A stretch of 39,659 nt of DNA from a virus, in IMG/VR virus record IMGVR_UViG_3300047585_000046, positions 1 to 39,659 of that record. One strand, given 5' to 3'. The number at the start of each line of letters is the position of its first letter. Within the stretch, counting starts at the first letter, position 1. Positions 1 through 6,676 of the stretch are shown one piece after another. The position numbers and the translations under genes were made by a program. The notes beneath the pieces are model-generated. The model was not told the DNA's origin and did not search any database. It saw only the letters and a program-made list of their open reading frames with translations.

Positions 1-54
1 CATACCACAGAAGCGCAAATAGGGCGCTGCAAAATAAATTAAGGCAAGAAACAC

Positions 55-238
55 ATGCAAAATGCATTAAAAACAGTTTTATTAGATCGTATCGGTATGG
101 CAATCAGGGACATGAACGACGATGACATCGTTGCTGTACAGCTTCTACGGCAAACTAGGGGATGTACATCCAATAGGCACAATAGGAACAGTGGCAGAGC
201 TAAAAGAAGAGCATAAGGGCTTTGACTACCCCGTTTAG
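55..238 (+). pseudogene. Possible small phage gene split between two frames
   Basis: Two short overlapping frames lie here. Frame one starts at ATG 55 and ends at 216 (53 codons). It begins like a normal protein (MQNALKTVLLDRIGMAI) but ends in an Arg/Asn-rich tail that looks out of frame. Frame two starts at ATG 122 and ends at 238 (38 codons), with a protein-like end (GTIGTVAELKEEHKGFDYPV). Joining the good halves needs a +1 shift near 120-135. This may be a broken gene, a sequencing error or two overlapping tiny genes. No family is recognised and no strong ribosome binding site is visible. Confidence 0.3.
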
Positions 239-250
239 CCAGGCGCCAGG

Positions 251-364
251 GGCAAAGCCCGCTTGGTCTACGGCCCGCTTGGCAAAGCCCGCTTGGTCTA
301 CGGCCCGCTTGGCAAAGCCCGCTTGGCAAAGCCCGCTTGGCAAAGCCCGCTTGGTCTACGGCCC
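251..364. repeat. GC-rich two-unit tandem repeat
   Basis: Two unit types alternate. Unit A is GGCAAAGCCCGCTT (14 bp) and unit B is GGTCTACGGCCCGCTT (16 bp). The order is A(251-264), B(265-280), A(281-294), B(295-310), A(311-324), A(325-338), A(339-352), partial B(353-364). Each A contains the mini-dyad GGC-AAA-GCC. The array is much richer in GC than its surroundings. A plus-strand frame runs through it, but its translation is only a repeat of the unit, so I do not call a gene. Confidence 0.9.
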
Positions 365-366
365 AT

Positions 367-530
367 TATTATCAGACGCTTACTAAGACAGCCGCAACCA
401 TACATATGCATGTGCACTACTAATAGCGCATACAGATTATCAGTCACTGCGCTTTGTTAAGGCAGTGTTAAGAGAACGTAAGGCGTATGGTATTATCAGA
501 CACCCGCTGCATACATATGTATGTGCGCTA
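367..530. repeat. Diverged direct repeat containing CATACATATG palindromes
   Basis: TATTATCAGAC occurs at 367-377 and again at 491-501. Each copy is followed by a CATACATATG core and ATGTGC (399-415 and 510-526). The second copy holds a perfect 14-bp palindrome, CATACATATGTATG, at 510-523. The duplication lies in a stretch with no convincing gene and could hold protein-binding sites. A stop-to-stop frame at 387-554 crosses both copies and contains repeated H-T-Y-x-C-A-L words, but it lacks a good start. Confidence 0.6.
499..508 (+). repeat. GACACCCGCT dispersed 10-mer, first of 11 exact copies
   Basis: Exact plus-strand copies are at 499-508, 1063-1072, 2457-2466, 10481-10490, 16336-16345, 17700-17709, 28435-28444, 31661-31670 and 34118-34127. 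Exact minus-strand copies are at 27824-27833 and 39152-39161. One-mismatch copies include 21883-21892 (first base A) and 5568-5577 (last base C). Copies fall in intergenic DNA, in coding DNA in more than one reading frame, antisense to genes, and in a terminator stem. The conservation therefore acts on DNA or RNA rather than on protein. Confidence 0.85.
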
Positions 531-554
531 TACGTAGTGCCATACAGTTTGTAA

Positions 555-946
555 GAGGCGAAGCGGTTCAGCCAGTCGACCAGTCGTATTGTTGACCCCC
601 CCCTAGGTTGTGGTTGTCAAGTGCGCTTGAAGTGGAGGGGGACCCACCGTCCAGTCCACCACAAAATTTTAAAAAATCAGCTAAGGTCCCAAAAATTTTC
701 CAAATTTTTAGCAAAGCATTCCTAGCGCTTGGGTTTAGCCGTACCTTAATCAATTAAAGTAAGCAGGCTTTTCCTTTAATAACGGACAAATGTCCAGTTT
801 TCTATAAGCACTGACCGGAGAAACACATAAAATTATCATATACTTAGCCGGTCAACGTCAATAACTAATAGCTTATCGTTTTGCCGTAATTCCATAGGTT
901 ATAGCTTATAAACCCCACCTGGCTAAGTTTAGGTTACGATTAATAG
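555..946. other. Non-coding stretch, no gene recognised
   Basis: This stretch of about 390 bases contains a C-run near 597-603, then AT-rich sequence leading to the start of the PDZ-like gene at 947. A minus-strand frame with a TTG start (568-753) exists but lacks support. No tRNA or clear terminator is visible. Confidence 0.5.
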
Positions 947-1408
947 ATGCAAATAATCATACTTTTCGTCATACTTTTTATCATATCTACACAATCAGGG
1001 ACCGCAGGACCGCTATCAGGTCATGCGGAAGTGAATATCGGTCCGGTAGTGTTGCGTCCGGAGACACCCGCTTTGGCTCCTAAGCCGGAAAAATTGGTAG
1101 CCTTCGTACCCCTGCACGTAAGCGCCATAGGGTTTACAAGGGATGCTAATACTAATATCGTTCTATATATAGATCCAGCCAGTGATTTGTACGGTAAAGT
1201 CTTCCCTGGCGATATTGTGTTAACTATCGGCGGTGAAGATCCTGAAGTATCCTTGGCGCATCTTAATCATTTTGGCGATATTAATACATTGATTGTAGTA
1301 GTTGTACTACGACATGGAACAGAATTAACATTTAATTGCCATAGACATCCACTGGAATCATTCGCACCTAATATAGCTAATGGATTAAGAGCGCAGCTTT
1401 GTCCCTGA
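947..1408 (+). CDS. Secreted PDZ-like protein (paralogue 1)
   Basis: The 153-residue protein starts with a hydrophobic segment of about 17 residues, typical of a Sec signal peptide, with likely cleavage near S-G-T-A-G at residues 17-21. The C-terminal half (about 72-150) reads as a PDZ-like domain: VSAIGF, then a D/E-P-A-S-D turn, a hydrophobic V-F-P-G-D-I-V-L-T-I core, and a strand ending in the hydrophobic V-V-V-V-L-R-H-G. The pattern P-A-S-D-x-x-G-x-x-F-x-G-D-I and the tail P-x-E-x-F are shared with the protein at 28385-28912, so the two are paralogues. No protease domain is attached. It overlaps the convergent methylase gene by 24 bases and carries one GACACCCGCT copy. The target is unknown. 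Confidence 0.75.
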   Translation: MQIIILFVILFIISTQSGTAGPLSGHAEVNIGPVVLRPETPALAPKPEKLVAFVPLHVSAIGFTRDANTNIVLYIDPASDLYGKVFPGDIVLTIGGEDPEVSLAHLNHFGDINTLIVVVVLRHGTELTFNCHRHPLESFAPNIANGLRAQLCP

Positions 1409-1948
1409 CCATTGTTGCGCCATGGCTTCAGCTATACCGGTATAGGTTCTACTGCGTTCTTTCCATCTATCCTTGGACGGACTAAGGTTATGAATGCGTT
1501 GTCGCCGTCCAGATACTATATTTGTTGGTTTTATTACTGGTAAACCTTTCAACCACAGGCATGTAGCTTTAGTTTCGCCATGTCCGAACTGCCAGGGTTG
1601 AATGATTTGGGTTGGCTTTTGCCATTGTGTTGATAAGCAACCTATAGGATTTTCAATAGCAATCATAGGTATAGAACAGTAATATAGTAATTTAACAAAT
1701 TGTATAGCTAAATATTGCTGATGTTTTCTTTCAGACCACCACCTGGCCCCACTAGCAGCTAAATATGTACAGGGCGGGTGAGCAATCATTAATTCCCAGT
1801 CAGAATCTAGTACATCCCTGATGTCACCTTGATAATGATTTCCTGGTAATTCTGACGGTTCTAAATCGCAGGACATAGCATAATGCCCTTGTCGTTCAAA
1901 GGCTGACCGAACAATACCGCTAAATTCACAAGCTATTAAAACTTTCAT
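1385..1948 (-). CDS. DNA cytosine methyltransferase-like protein
   Basis: This 187-residue protein matches the compact phage group annotated as DNA cytosine methylases. The N-terminus MKVLIACEFSGIVRSAF is a SAM-binding first strand and loop (motif I-like). H-P-P-C at 57-60 supplies the catalytic Pro-Cys of motif IV (C60), and I-E-N-P at 98-101 corresponds to the E-N-V/P motif. It is shorter than bacterial Dcm enzymes, and a separate target-recognition domain is not obvious. It would methylate phage DNA, perhaps against host restriction, or act in base modification. No cognate endonuclease lies next to it, so an orphan enzyme is likely. Confidence 0.75.
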   Translation of the reverse strand: MKVLIACEFSGIVRSAFERQGHYAMSCDLEPSELPGNHYQGDIRDVLDSDWELMIAHPPCTYLAASGARWWSERKHQQYLAIQFVKLLYYCSIPMIAIENPIGCLSTQWQKPTQIIQPWQFGHGETKATCLWLKGLPVIKPTNIVSGRRQRIHNLSPSKDRWKERSRTYTGIAEAMAQQWSGTKLRS

Positions 1949-2061
1949 ACCGTTATCTTATACGACGATTAAAAACTTGTAAACTCCGCCCATCGCACTT
2001 TAGCGCTATACTAACAACGTAACGTTACCGGTCGGCAGACCGCTTTAAGAGGATTCCTATT

Positions 2062-2430
2062 ATGAAAAAAGCAAGTTTAGTTGCTGCGCTAGCAGTAGCG
2101 CTATTAACAGTAGCACCAGCACATGCATCAGTATTAAAACCGTTGCGTTCAGCCGTTAGCGCTGTCGCCAAAGTAGCACAACGAAGCGAAGATGCTGGTA
2201 AGAAAGCTGAAAAGAAGGCTGAAGACAAAGTAGTCGGTGAGAGTAAGTCGGCTGTTAAGGCCGTTAAACACAATCTAAAAGACGCAACCGATGCTGTTAA
2301 GTCGGTCTTGGGTAAAGCTAAAGATGCCGCAGGCAAAGCATTAGGCAAAGTAGAAGGTGTTGCTAAGCATGTATCAACTTTAGGCACTGCTGCATTGACA
2401 CTGCTGGCATTGAAGGGATTGTTAATTTAG
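2062..2430 (+). CDS. Secreted Lys/Ala-rich amphipathic helix protein
   Basis: The 122-residue product has a clear signal peptide (about 22 residues, cleavage after A-P-A-H-A). The mature part is a long Lys/Ala/Val/Asp-rich helical region (about 28-100) with repeated A-x-K-A-x-x-K patterns, and it ends in a hydrophobic segment (about 105-122). An AGAGGATT ribosome binding site precedes ATG 2062, with a TATACT box at 2006-2011. A strong terminator follows directly, so it is a single-gene unit. The composition resembles apolipoprotein-like or histone-H1-like proteins, but no family can be assigned. A role at the host inner membrane or periplasm is an inference from the signal and the C-terminal hydrophobic helix. 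Confidence 0.7.
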   Translation: MKKASLVAALAVALLTVAPAHASVLKPLRSAVSAVAKVAQRSEDAGKKAEKKAEDKVVGESKSAVKAVKHNLKDATDAVKSVLGKAKDAAGKALGKVEGVAKHVSTLGTAALTLLALKGLLI

Positions 2431-2456
2431 TGTTTTTCTAAATTAATTTGACTAAT

Positions 2457-2492
2457 GACACCCGCTACTGTTAATCTGTAGTGGGTGTTTTC
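2457..2492 (+). terminator. Rho-independent terminator built from a GACACCCGCT copy
   Basis: CACCCGCTAC (2459-2468) pairs with GTAGTGGGTG (2478-2487). This gives a 10-bp stem with one G-U pair and a 9-base loop, followed by TTTTC. It ends the 2062-2430 unit. Confidence 0.85.
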
Positions 2493-2509
2493 TTCAAAGG
2501 AGTTTAATA

Positions 2510-2992
2510 ATGTATCGTATTACAAAACAAGAATTAGATCATATCCAGAATTTACCGGATACTACTGGCAAGTATATGGATGACGATGGCAATCGCTGTG
2601 CATTAGGTAAATTGTCTTTATTGACTCCGATAGATAATGTGCGTCCTCAGGCTTCACTATCATCTCCTTTTTTACCGGTGATAGAAGTACCTATATTTCA
2701 GGCGGCTAATAAAGTAAGAATGAGATCAAAAATGAGGCATAATCAAATCTTAATGCGGTTATTCGGAGACCCTGCGACTATTAATTCTATCTGGAAGATG
2801 AATGATATGGGTGTTATACCTTTCAGTTTGAAGAGGATAATCGGACAAAAAGCAAGACATGATATTGCGTTTACCCTGGCTATTAATCACATGGAGCGAT
2901 TAGGCAAAATAGAAATCATTAAAGATACGCCGGAGCTAAGGGTACCGATGGTTGTAAAAACAACAAAGGCGGAGGAATTTCATTATGCATAG
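2510..2992 (+). CDS. Unknown protein, C-x-x-G family member A
   Basis: This 160-residue soluble protein has no recognised function. It starts MYRITKQELDHIQNLP and has the motif N-R-C-A-L-G-K-L near residue 30. The N-terminal layout (R-I-T-[KR]-Q-E-L-D-x-I, then C-A-x-G-K) is repeated in the next gene, so they arose by duplication. A GGAG-type ribosome binding site sits 7 bases before ATG. It is first in a run of overlapping genes (2510-4436). The C-A-L-G motif resembles the C-x-L-G-V-L signature of a widespread small phage protein family, of which 15661-15990 is a clearer member. Confidence 0.7.
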   Translation: MYRITKQELDHIQNLPDTTGKYMDDDGNRCALGKLSLLTPIDNVRPQASLSSPFLPVIEVPIFQAANKVRMRSKMRHNQILMRLFGDPATINSIWKMNDMGVIPFSLKRIIGQKARHDIAFTLAINHMERLGKIEIIKDTPELRVPMVVKTTKAEEFHYA

Positions 2993-3425
2993 AATTACAA
3001 GACAAGAATTGGATCAGATTAAAGCTATTCCCGGTTGCGTTGGTTGGTTTAATAATGGTGAAGGAGCGTTTTGTGCGCAAGGTAAAGTTCCTATGTTGAT
3101 GAATCGCACTGATGTATTACCGCCAGCAAAGGATATACCCGAATACATGGTATTAAATTTCGATCGTTTTAGACATTTCTTAGGACAACACTTAACTGGC
3201 GAACAAAAACATCAAATCGCCGTGGTTAATAACGGACGGAATTATTTAGGAATATCACCCGATTTTGACACAGCCTTTGACATGATGGTTACTTATCTTA
3301 AAGACAACGGTCATTTAGAAGTCATTGAACCTACGCCTGAATTAAACGTCCTGCCAAGTCCAGTAACATTCATAACTGTTGAAAAAGCACAATACAAGAG
3401 GTTAACAATAGAAGAAGTATGCTAA
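2985..3425 (+). CDS. Unknown protein, C-x-x-G family member B
   Basis: The 146-residue protein begins MHRITRQELDQIKAIPG and has F-C-A-Q-G-K at about 29-34, aligning with member A. The C-terminal third (M-V-T-Y-L-K-D-N-G-H-L-E-V-I-E-x-T-P-E-L) also parallels A (I-N-H-M-E-R-L-G-K-I-E-I-I-K-D-T-P-E-L), so the duplication covers the full length. It overlaps the previous gene by 8 bases, with GGAGG inside that gene, which suggests translational coupling. Function unknown. Confidence 0.7.
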   Translation: MHRITRQELDQIKAIPGCVGWFNNGEGAFCAQGKVPMLMNRTDVLPPAKDIPEYMVLNFDRFRHFLGQHLTGEQKHQIAVVNNGRNYLGISPDFDTAFDMMVTYLKDNGHLEVIEPTPELNVLPSPVTFITVEKAQYKRLTIEEVC

Positions 3426-3907
3426 ATTTTAATCTTAAGAAGTTTTTGTCACTGCCGCTAAATGATGGCACTACTTACGAATCTTATGGCGGCTGCGGTT
3501 GTATTAAGGGCAATTTTACCCGCAGTACTGTATTCAATAGTAGTTTCTTTGCTTATTCACTATGTGGTGCACCAGCTTTCCCGCAGGTGTCTACCCTCTC
3601 CAATTTATCAAGAGACTTAATTAGCCAAGCGAAAGCTTTCGGTTATCAACCAAAAACCCAAAGAACATTAGGTACCTTGCATGATACAGATGATCGGTTG
3701 TCTAAAACATTAGACATAGGTGAATACATCTTACTTAGAGGTTATCCGCAGAAGGCCAAGCTTTATGTTGCTCATATGATTGAAAAATACAATCTATGCA
3801 ATATAGTAGCTGCACCTGAAGGGTCAAAGACCGCCGGTGCGGTAGACACACCAGATCGCCCACCAGCACCAGTGCCGCAACCGGAACCAGAGCTGGAGCC
3901 AGCGTAA
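3419..3907 (+). CDS. Unknown protein, C-x-x-G family member C with proline-rich tail
   Basis: This 162-residue protein overlaps the previous gene by 7 bases. The N-terminus (L-K-K-F-L-S-L-P, then G-G-C-G-C-I-K-G-N-F) follows the same layout as members A and B. The middle is helical. The C-terminal 25 residues are a Pro/Glu-rich extension (P-D-R-P-P-A-P-V-P-Q-P-E-P-E-L-E-P-A) absent from the relatives, probably a flexible linker. Function unknown; the gene position and shared motif suggest a related role. Confidence 0.6.
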   Translation: MLNFNLKKFLSLPLNDGTTYESYGGCGCIKGNFTRSTVFNSSFFAYSLCGAPAFPQVSTLSNLSRDLISQAKAFGYQPKTQRTLGTLHDTDDRLSKTLDIGEYILLRGYPQKAKLYVAHMIEKYNLCNIVAAPEGSKTAGAVDTPDRPPAPVPQPEPELEPA

Positions 3908-4018
3908 ATGTTGACTGTCTTGCTACTGATTATTATTCTGCCGATTGCTATTGGATTGTTCATTCAGACTATGGTGCATCGGCATATTGATAAATCAGTT
4001 AATTTAGACCAATGGTGA
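3908..4018 (+). CDS. Tiny membrane protein
   Basis: A 36-residue frame starts at the base after the previous stop. It encodes one hydrophobic helix (M-L-T-V-L-L-L-I-I-I-L-P-I-A-I-G-L-F-I) followed by a short polar tail with H-R-H. The GTG of the next tiny gene overlaps its stop. The back-to-back spacing supports expression. A lysis or superinfection-exclusion role is possible but unproven. Confidence 0.45.
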   Translation: MLTVLLLIIILPIAIGLFIQTMVHRHIDKSVNLDQW

Positions 4019-4113
4019 TATTAGAAATTGCAACATTTATAGTGGACTGGATTTTACTTGTATTTTTTATAGGGGTACAATTTCTTATTTTGGCTTTGAT
4101 TTTTAGGCGGTGA
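4015..4113 (+). CDS. Tiny membrane protein with GTG start
   Basis: A 32-residue frame from GTG 4015 encodes one very hydrophobic helix bounded by E-I-A and R-R. It overlaps the stop of the previous frame and the GTG start of the next (4110) by 4 bases on each side. Such a double overlap is unlikely if it were not translated. Function unknown; two consecutive membrane micro-proteins recall holin/antiholin or exclusion proteins. Confidence 0.4.
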   Translation: MILEIATFIVDWILLVFFIGVQFLILALIFRR

Positions 4114-4436
4114 TTCATACGGGCGAAGTTATTAAACTATTTAAGAACCACCCTGATAAGGAACCGCCATCCCTAGCTGGTGAATGCAAGTGTTTAGCAT
4201 GTAATCATCAGTGGGCCGGAGTATCACCTATCGGACAAGCCATGGGTTTACAATGCCCGAAATGTAAATGTAACCGGGGTGAATATGTTCATCCGCTGTG
4301 TATTAATGCAGAAGATATCTGCTGGACTTGCAATTGCGGTAATCAAACTTTCATGGTGGCACAATACTATATTTTCTGTATGAGGTGCGGCGATAGTGAA
4401 CCCTGGCCACCGGATAATTCATATAGAAGTGCTTAG
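4110..4436 (+). CDS. Zinc-ribbon phage protein
   Basis: The 108-residue product starts at GTG 4110, overlapping the previous stop. Four Cys pairs are visible: C-K-C-L-A-C with H-Q-W (about 26-34), C-P-K-C-K-C (about 49-54), C-W-T-C-N-C (about 71-76) and C-M-R-C (about 89-92). The first two pairs with the W-A-G-V-x-P-x-G spacer match the small phage zinc-ribbon proteins often seen near replication or tail genes. The second half repeats the zinc-ribbon layout. DNA or RNA binding is likely; the precise role is unknown. Confidence 0.65.
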   Translation: MIHTGEVIKLFKNHPDKEPPSLAGECKCLACNHQWAGVSPIGQAMGLQCPKCKCNRGEYVHPLCINAEDICWTCNCGNQTFMVAQYYIFCMRCGDSEPWPPDNSYRSA

Positions 4437-4443
4437 ATTTAAT

Positions 4444-4472
4444 TTGACTAATATAGATTAATAGATTATAGT
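4444..4472 (+). promoter_or_regulatory. Sigma70-type promoter, possibly giving a leaderless mRNA
   Basis: TTGACT (4444-4449), a 17-base spacer and TATAGT (4467-4472). Transcription would start near 4479-4480, exactly at the in-frame ATG 4480. Confidence 0.6.
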
Positions 4473-4479
4473 AATGTTT

Positions 4480-4680
4480 ATGAAACATGGATATATCATT
4501 ACTAATGTAACAAATGAAGTTATCTTAACAGTAGCTGAAAGCGCCGGGGTTGCATTACGGGTAGCTCATGCCTTGGAAGTTGAATTAGACAGTCCAGTTA
4601 ATATTCATTCCGTTTCGGAATTCAATAAGCGCTTTATGCTTTTAACGACTGGTAAAACGCCCGTTTTAAGTGAAAGTTGA
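4480..4680 (+). CDS. Small unknown protein, probably leaderless
   Basis: ATG 4480 gives 66 residues; the upstream ATG 4474 would add two. I prefer 4480 because the promoter at 4444-4472 places the transcript start at or next to it, and neither ATG has a Shine-Dalgarno. The sequence (M-K-H-G-Y-I-I-T-N-V-T-N-E-V-I-L-T-V) suggests a small alpha/beta fold. No family is recognised. Its 3' end overlaps the convergent minus-strand frame at 4605-4799. Confidence 0.55.
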   Translation: MKHGYIITNVTNEVILTVAESAGVALRVAHALEVELDSPVNIHSVSEFNKRFMLLTTGKTPVLSES

Positions 4681-4799
4681 GAATCACGTTTCAATGCTTG
4701 TCGATCAGCATTGCGCAATTTGCGCTCTAACTTACCTTTCCAGCCTTTGCGGCCTTGGTTTTTGATTGGTCTGTAACTATTACTTATTTGCTGAGCCAT
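4605..4799 (-). CDS. Small basic protein, tentative
   Basis: A 64-residue frame, Lys/Arg-rich through the middle (G-R-K-G-W-K-G-K-L-E-R-K-L-R-N-A-D-R-Q). The start at 4799 overlaps by 16 bases the stop of a minus-strand membrane micro-gene at 4784-4888, so the pair could be co-transcribed. No good ribosome binding site is visible, and it overlaps the 3' end of a plus-strand gene. Nucleic-acid binding is only suggested by the charge. Confidence 0.35.
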   Translation of the reverse strand: MAQQISNSYRPIKNQGRKGWKGKLERKLRNADRQALKRDSQLSLKTGVLPVVKSIKRLLNSETE

Positions 4800-4888
4800 A
4801 TAAACATAAAGATTGCATACAATTGTACGCCTAGCATAACAGTTAGAGTGATACCTAATTCAATCCATTCGGCTTTAGTCATTTGCAT
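4784..4888 (-). CDS. Tiny membrane protein, tentative
   Basis: A 34-residue frame with start ATG 4888: polar N-terminus (M-Q-M-T-K-A-E-W-I-E-L-G) and then one hydrophobic helix to the end. It sits upstream of and overlaps the basic frame at 4605-4799. No clear ribosome binding site. Confidence 0.3.
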   Translation of the reverse strand: MQMTKAEWIELGITLTVMLGVQLYAIFMFIWLSK

Positions 4889-5018
4889 AGGTTACTTTAT
4901 CATGTTTAATTATATATTTTTCGAAAAATATACAACATAGTATATATTGAAACGAATTTAATTATGTTTTTCAAATACATTGTTTTATACTAACATTGAT
5001 GTAATGTAAAGGATGTAT

Positions 5019-5153
5019 ATGAATTGGCATTTTACAAGCGGGCTTCTTACGGGACTATTAGCTATTGGAATCTTCTTAATAGGCGTTACTGTTGGTATTG
5101 GTTTTGAATATCATGCTCTTATTACCCCGCAAACGATTGAAATTACTCCCTGA
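5019..5153 (+). CDS. Small membrane protein
   Basis: This 44-residue protein has one central transmembrane helix (about residues 8-28, rich in Gly, Leu and Ile). AAAGG at 5008-5012 lies 6 bases before ATG 5019, which favours this start over ATG 5013. A TATACT box at 4986-4991 could serve as a promoter. The stop at 5151-5153 directly abuts the next start. A holin-like or spanin-like role is possible but not shown. Confidence 0.5.
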   Translation: MNWHFTSGLLTGLLAIGIFLIGVTVGIGFEYHALITPQTIEITP

Positions 5154-5345
5154 ATGACAATACTTAATCCAAAACCGACTGACTGGTCAAAAGAAGAAAT
5201 TATAGATACGTTAACTAAGATTGCTAAAGAACGACATCATTTGAGCTATAAGCAATTTCTAAAAGCTATTTGTCGCACACAGACATGGTGTGGCTGTAAA
5301 GACTACCGGGAACTTCTTGAGATAGCGGGAATTAAGCTAAAATGA
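5154..5345 (+). CDS. Small unknown helical protein
   Basis: The 63-residue protein starts immediately after the previous stop. It is helical, with W-S-K-E-E-I-I-D-T-L and Y-K-Q-F-L-K-A-I-C, and a pair of cysteines in T-W-C-G-C. It may be a compact helix-turn-helix-like domain, but no family is recognised. Confidence 0.5.
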   Translation: MTILNPKPTDWSKEEIIDTLTKIAKERHHLSYKQFLKAICRTQTWCGCKDYRELLEIAGIKLK

Positions 5346-5373
5346 ATTAACAGAGCTTTCCGGGGATCCCACA

Positions 5374-5733
5374 GTGGCAACAGGCGTTCAAAACTTTATT
5401 ATCAATGCCAATGCGGATTTTAGCCAACAATTATTCTGGCTTGATCAAAACGGAAATCCAATCAATTTAACTGGTTACAGCGCAAAAATGGAAATTGCCA
5501 ACTTTGCAGGACCGGGCAGAACGGTTTATTACACTATGACTTCTCCTAGTGGTGGAATTACCATCCCGACACCCGCCACAGGTGAGATTGACTTATTTAT
5601 ACCGGCATCCGTGACCGAAACTTTCACTTTTGCTAATGCAGTTTACGATTTATTGCTTATTTCTGGAACTGGAGCAGTCACCCGCTTTTTAGAAGGCCCG
5701 ATTACCTTATCTCTTGGCGTAACAACGCCTTAA
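5374..5733 (+). CDS. Tail-appendage N-terminal domain protein
   Basis: The 119-residue product begins at GTG 5374 behind CCGGGGA. The start F-I-I-N-A-N-A-D-F-S-Q-Q-L-F-W-L and the core N-P-I-N-L-T-G-Y-S-A-K-M-E-I match a common small phage domain found at the base of tail fibres or baseplate appendages (the F-T-W-x-D-x-x-G-x-P-x-D-L-T-G-Y pattern). The rest is beta-rich. It heads a run of five fibre genes (5374-8986), so a role in attaching fibres to the baseplate is the best reading. Confidence 0.65.
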   Translation: MATGVQNFIINANADFSQQLFWLDQNGNPINLTGYSAKMEIANFAGPGRTVYYTMTSPSGGITIPTPATGEIDLFIPASVTETFTFANAVYDLLLISGTGAVTRFLEGPITLSLGVTTP

Positions 5734-5745
5734 TATAGGTGTTTT

Positions 5746-6237
5746 ATGCCTGATGAAACTACCTTTATTAAAGTAATCCAAGAGCCATCTCTGATTGAAG
5801 TTATCAATCAGCCGAATTTTATTACTGTTCCCGGCATTGCAGAGATTATTACCATAGGGACGCAAGGCCCTCCGGGTCCACCTGGAACTGGAGCTTTTTT
5901 TCAGGTTATCGCCGGAGAGGATATAACCGCTTTCACGGTAGTTGTTATCGTAAATGGCTTGTTATACCAAGCCGACCCGACAAACGCCGCCTATGGCCCT
6001 CTGGTAGCCGGTATTGCGACAATCGGTGGCATTGCAGGGCAAAGTATCAATGTTGTTCAAGAAGGCGAAATAGACGGTATGACTGGATTAGTTACCGACG
6101 CTAGGTATTATGCAGGAACAAACGGCGCTTTATCAACAAGCCCTACTGTTATGAGCTTCGCTTGGCGGCGCAGTATGGGTGTTGCTAAGTCCACAACCCA
6201 GTTTATTATCCTCCCAGCTCCTAGCATTTTAAGTTAG
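5746..6237 (+). CDS. Tail-fibre protein with short collagen-like segment
   Basis: This 163-residue protein has an N-terminal strand repeat (I-K-V-I-Q-E-P, I-E-V-I-N-Q-P, I-T-V-P), then a short Gly-x-y collagen-like run (G-P-P-G-P-P-G-T-G) at about 42-50. The beta-rich C-terminal domain contains V-N-G-L-L-Y-Q-A-D-P, a motif frequent in phage fibres and capsid decorations. The collagen-like triplets suggest a trimeric fibre. It lies 12 bases after the previous gene in the fibre operon. Confidence 0.6.
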   Translation: MPDETTFIKVIQEPSLIEVINQPNFITVPGIAEIITIGTQGPPGPPGTGAFFQVIAGEDITAFTVVVIVNGLLYQADPTNAAYGPLVAGIATIGGIAGQSINVVQEGEIDGMTGLVTDARYYAGTNGALSTSPTVMSFAWRRSMGVAKSTTQFIILPAPSILS

Positions 6238-6272
6238 AATTAACTTATTAACAGTTCTTTATTGGATTTAAC

Positions 6273-6659
6273 ATGCCAGAAACAATTTCAACCGATCCAG
6301 ACGCAAGCGTAGTTGATAGTCTTGTAATAAACCTTCCATCCGAATTTGCCATCGCTGGCGATAATGTTGGCGACGTTGTTCTAGACGTTACTTTAGTGCC
6401 CCAAACAGAACATACGGTTTTAGCTGGACCGACTTCAGGTAGCCCGGCAGTTCCAACTTTTAGAGCATTAGAAGTATCCGACATGACCGCTCTTGGTTTA
6501 GGAACGGCTGCTGTAGAAAATTTAGAAGCCGATATTATTGATAATGGTTCCGGCAGTTTAACGATGTCTTCTTTCTCTGATGTTGCTGGTACTTATACAG
6601 TAATTAGTTCAATCACTATTAATGCGGAAGGCAGAGTTACTGCTATTTCTGGTACATAA
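6273..6659 (+). CDS. Tail-fibre associated structural protein
   Basis: The 128-residue beta-rich protein has no charged core and ends in a typical fibre strand pattern (S-I-T-I-N-A-E-G-R-V-T-A-I-S). The segment G-L-G-T-A-A-V-E-N resembles the A-L-G-T-A-A-x-x-D linker found before fibre shafts. ATG 6273 follows GGATTTAAC. Likely a shaft or chaperone-like part of the same appendage; not individually recognised. Confidence 0.5.
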   Translation: MPETISTDPDASVVDSLVINLPSEFAIAGDNVGDVVLDVTLVPQTEHTVLAGPTSGSPAVPTFRALEVSDMTALGLGTAAVENLEADIIDNGSGSLTMSSFSDVAGTYTVISSITINAEGRVTAISGT

Positions 6660-6676
6660 ACCAAGGATCTTAATTA

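Noticed and set aside
251-364. CRISPR array
   Set aside because: Units are adjacent with no unique spacers of constant length.
263-460. Plus-strand frame through the tandem repeat
   Set aside because: Its first half is only the translated repeat unit and its second half is low-quality. No ribosome site or family.
568-753. Minus-strand frame of 61 codons
   Set aside because: It needs a TTG start without a ribosome site, lies in a C-run-containing gene-poor stretch, and its Gly/Ser-rich end does not look like a conserved protein.
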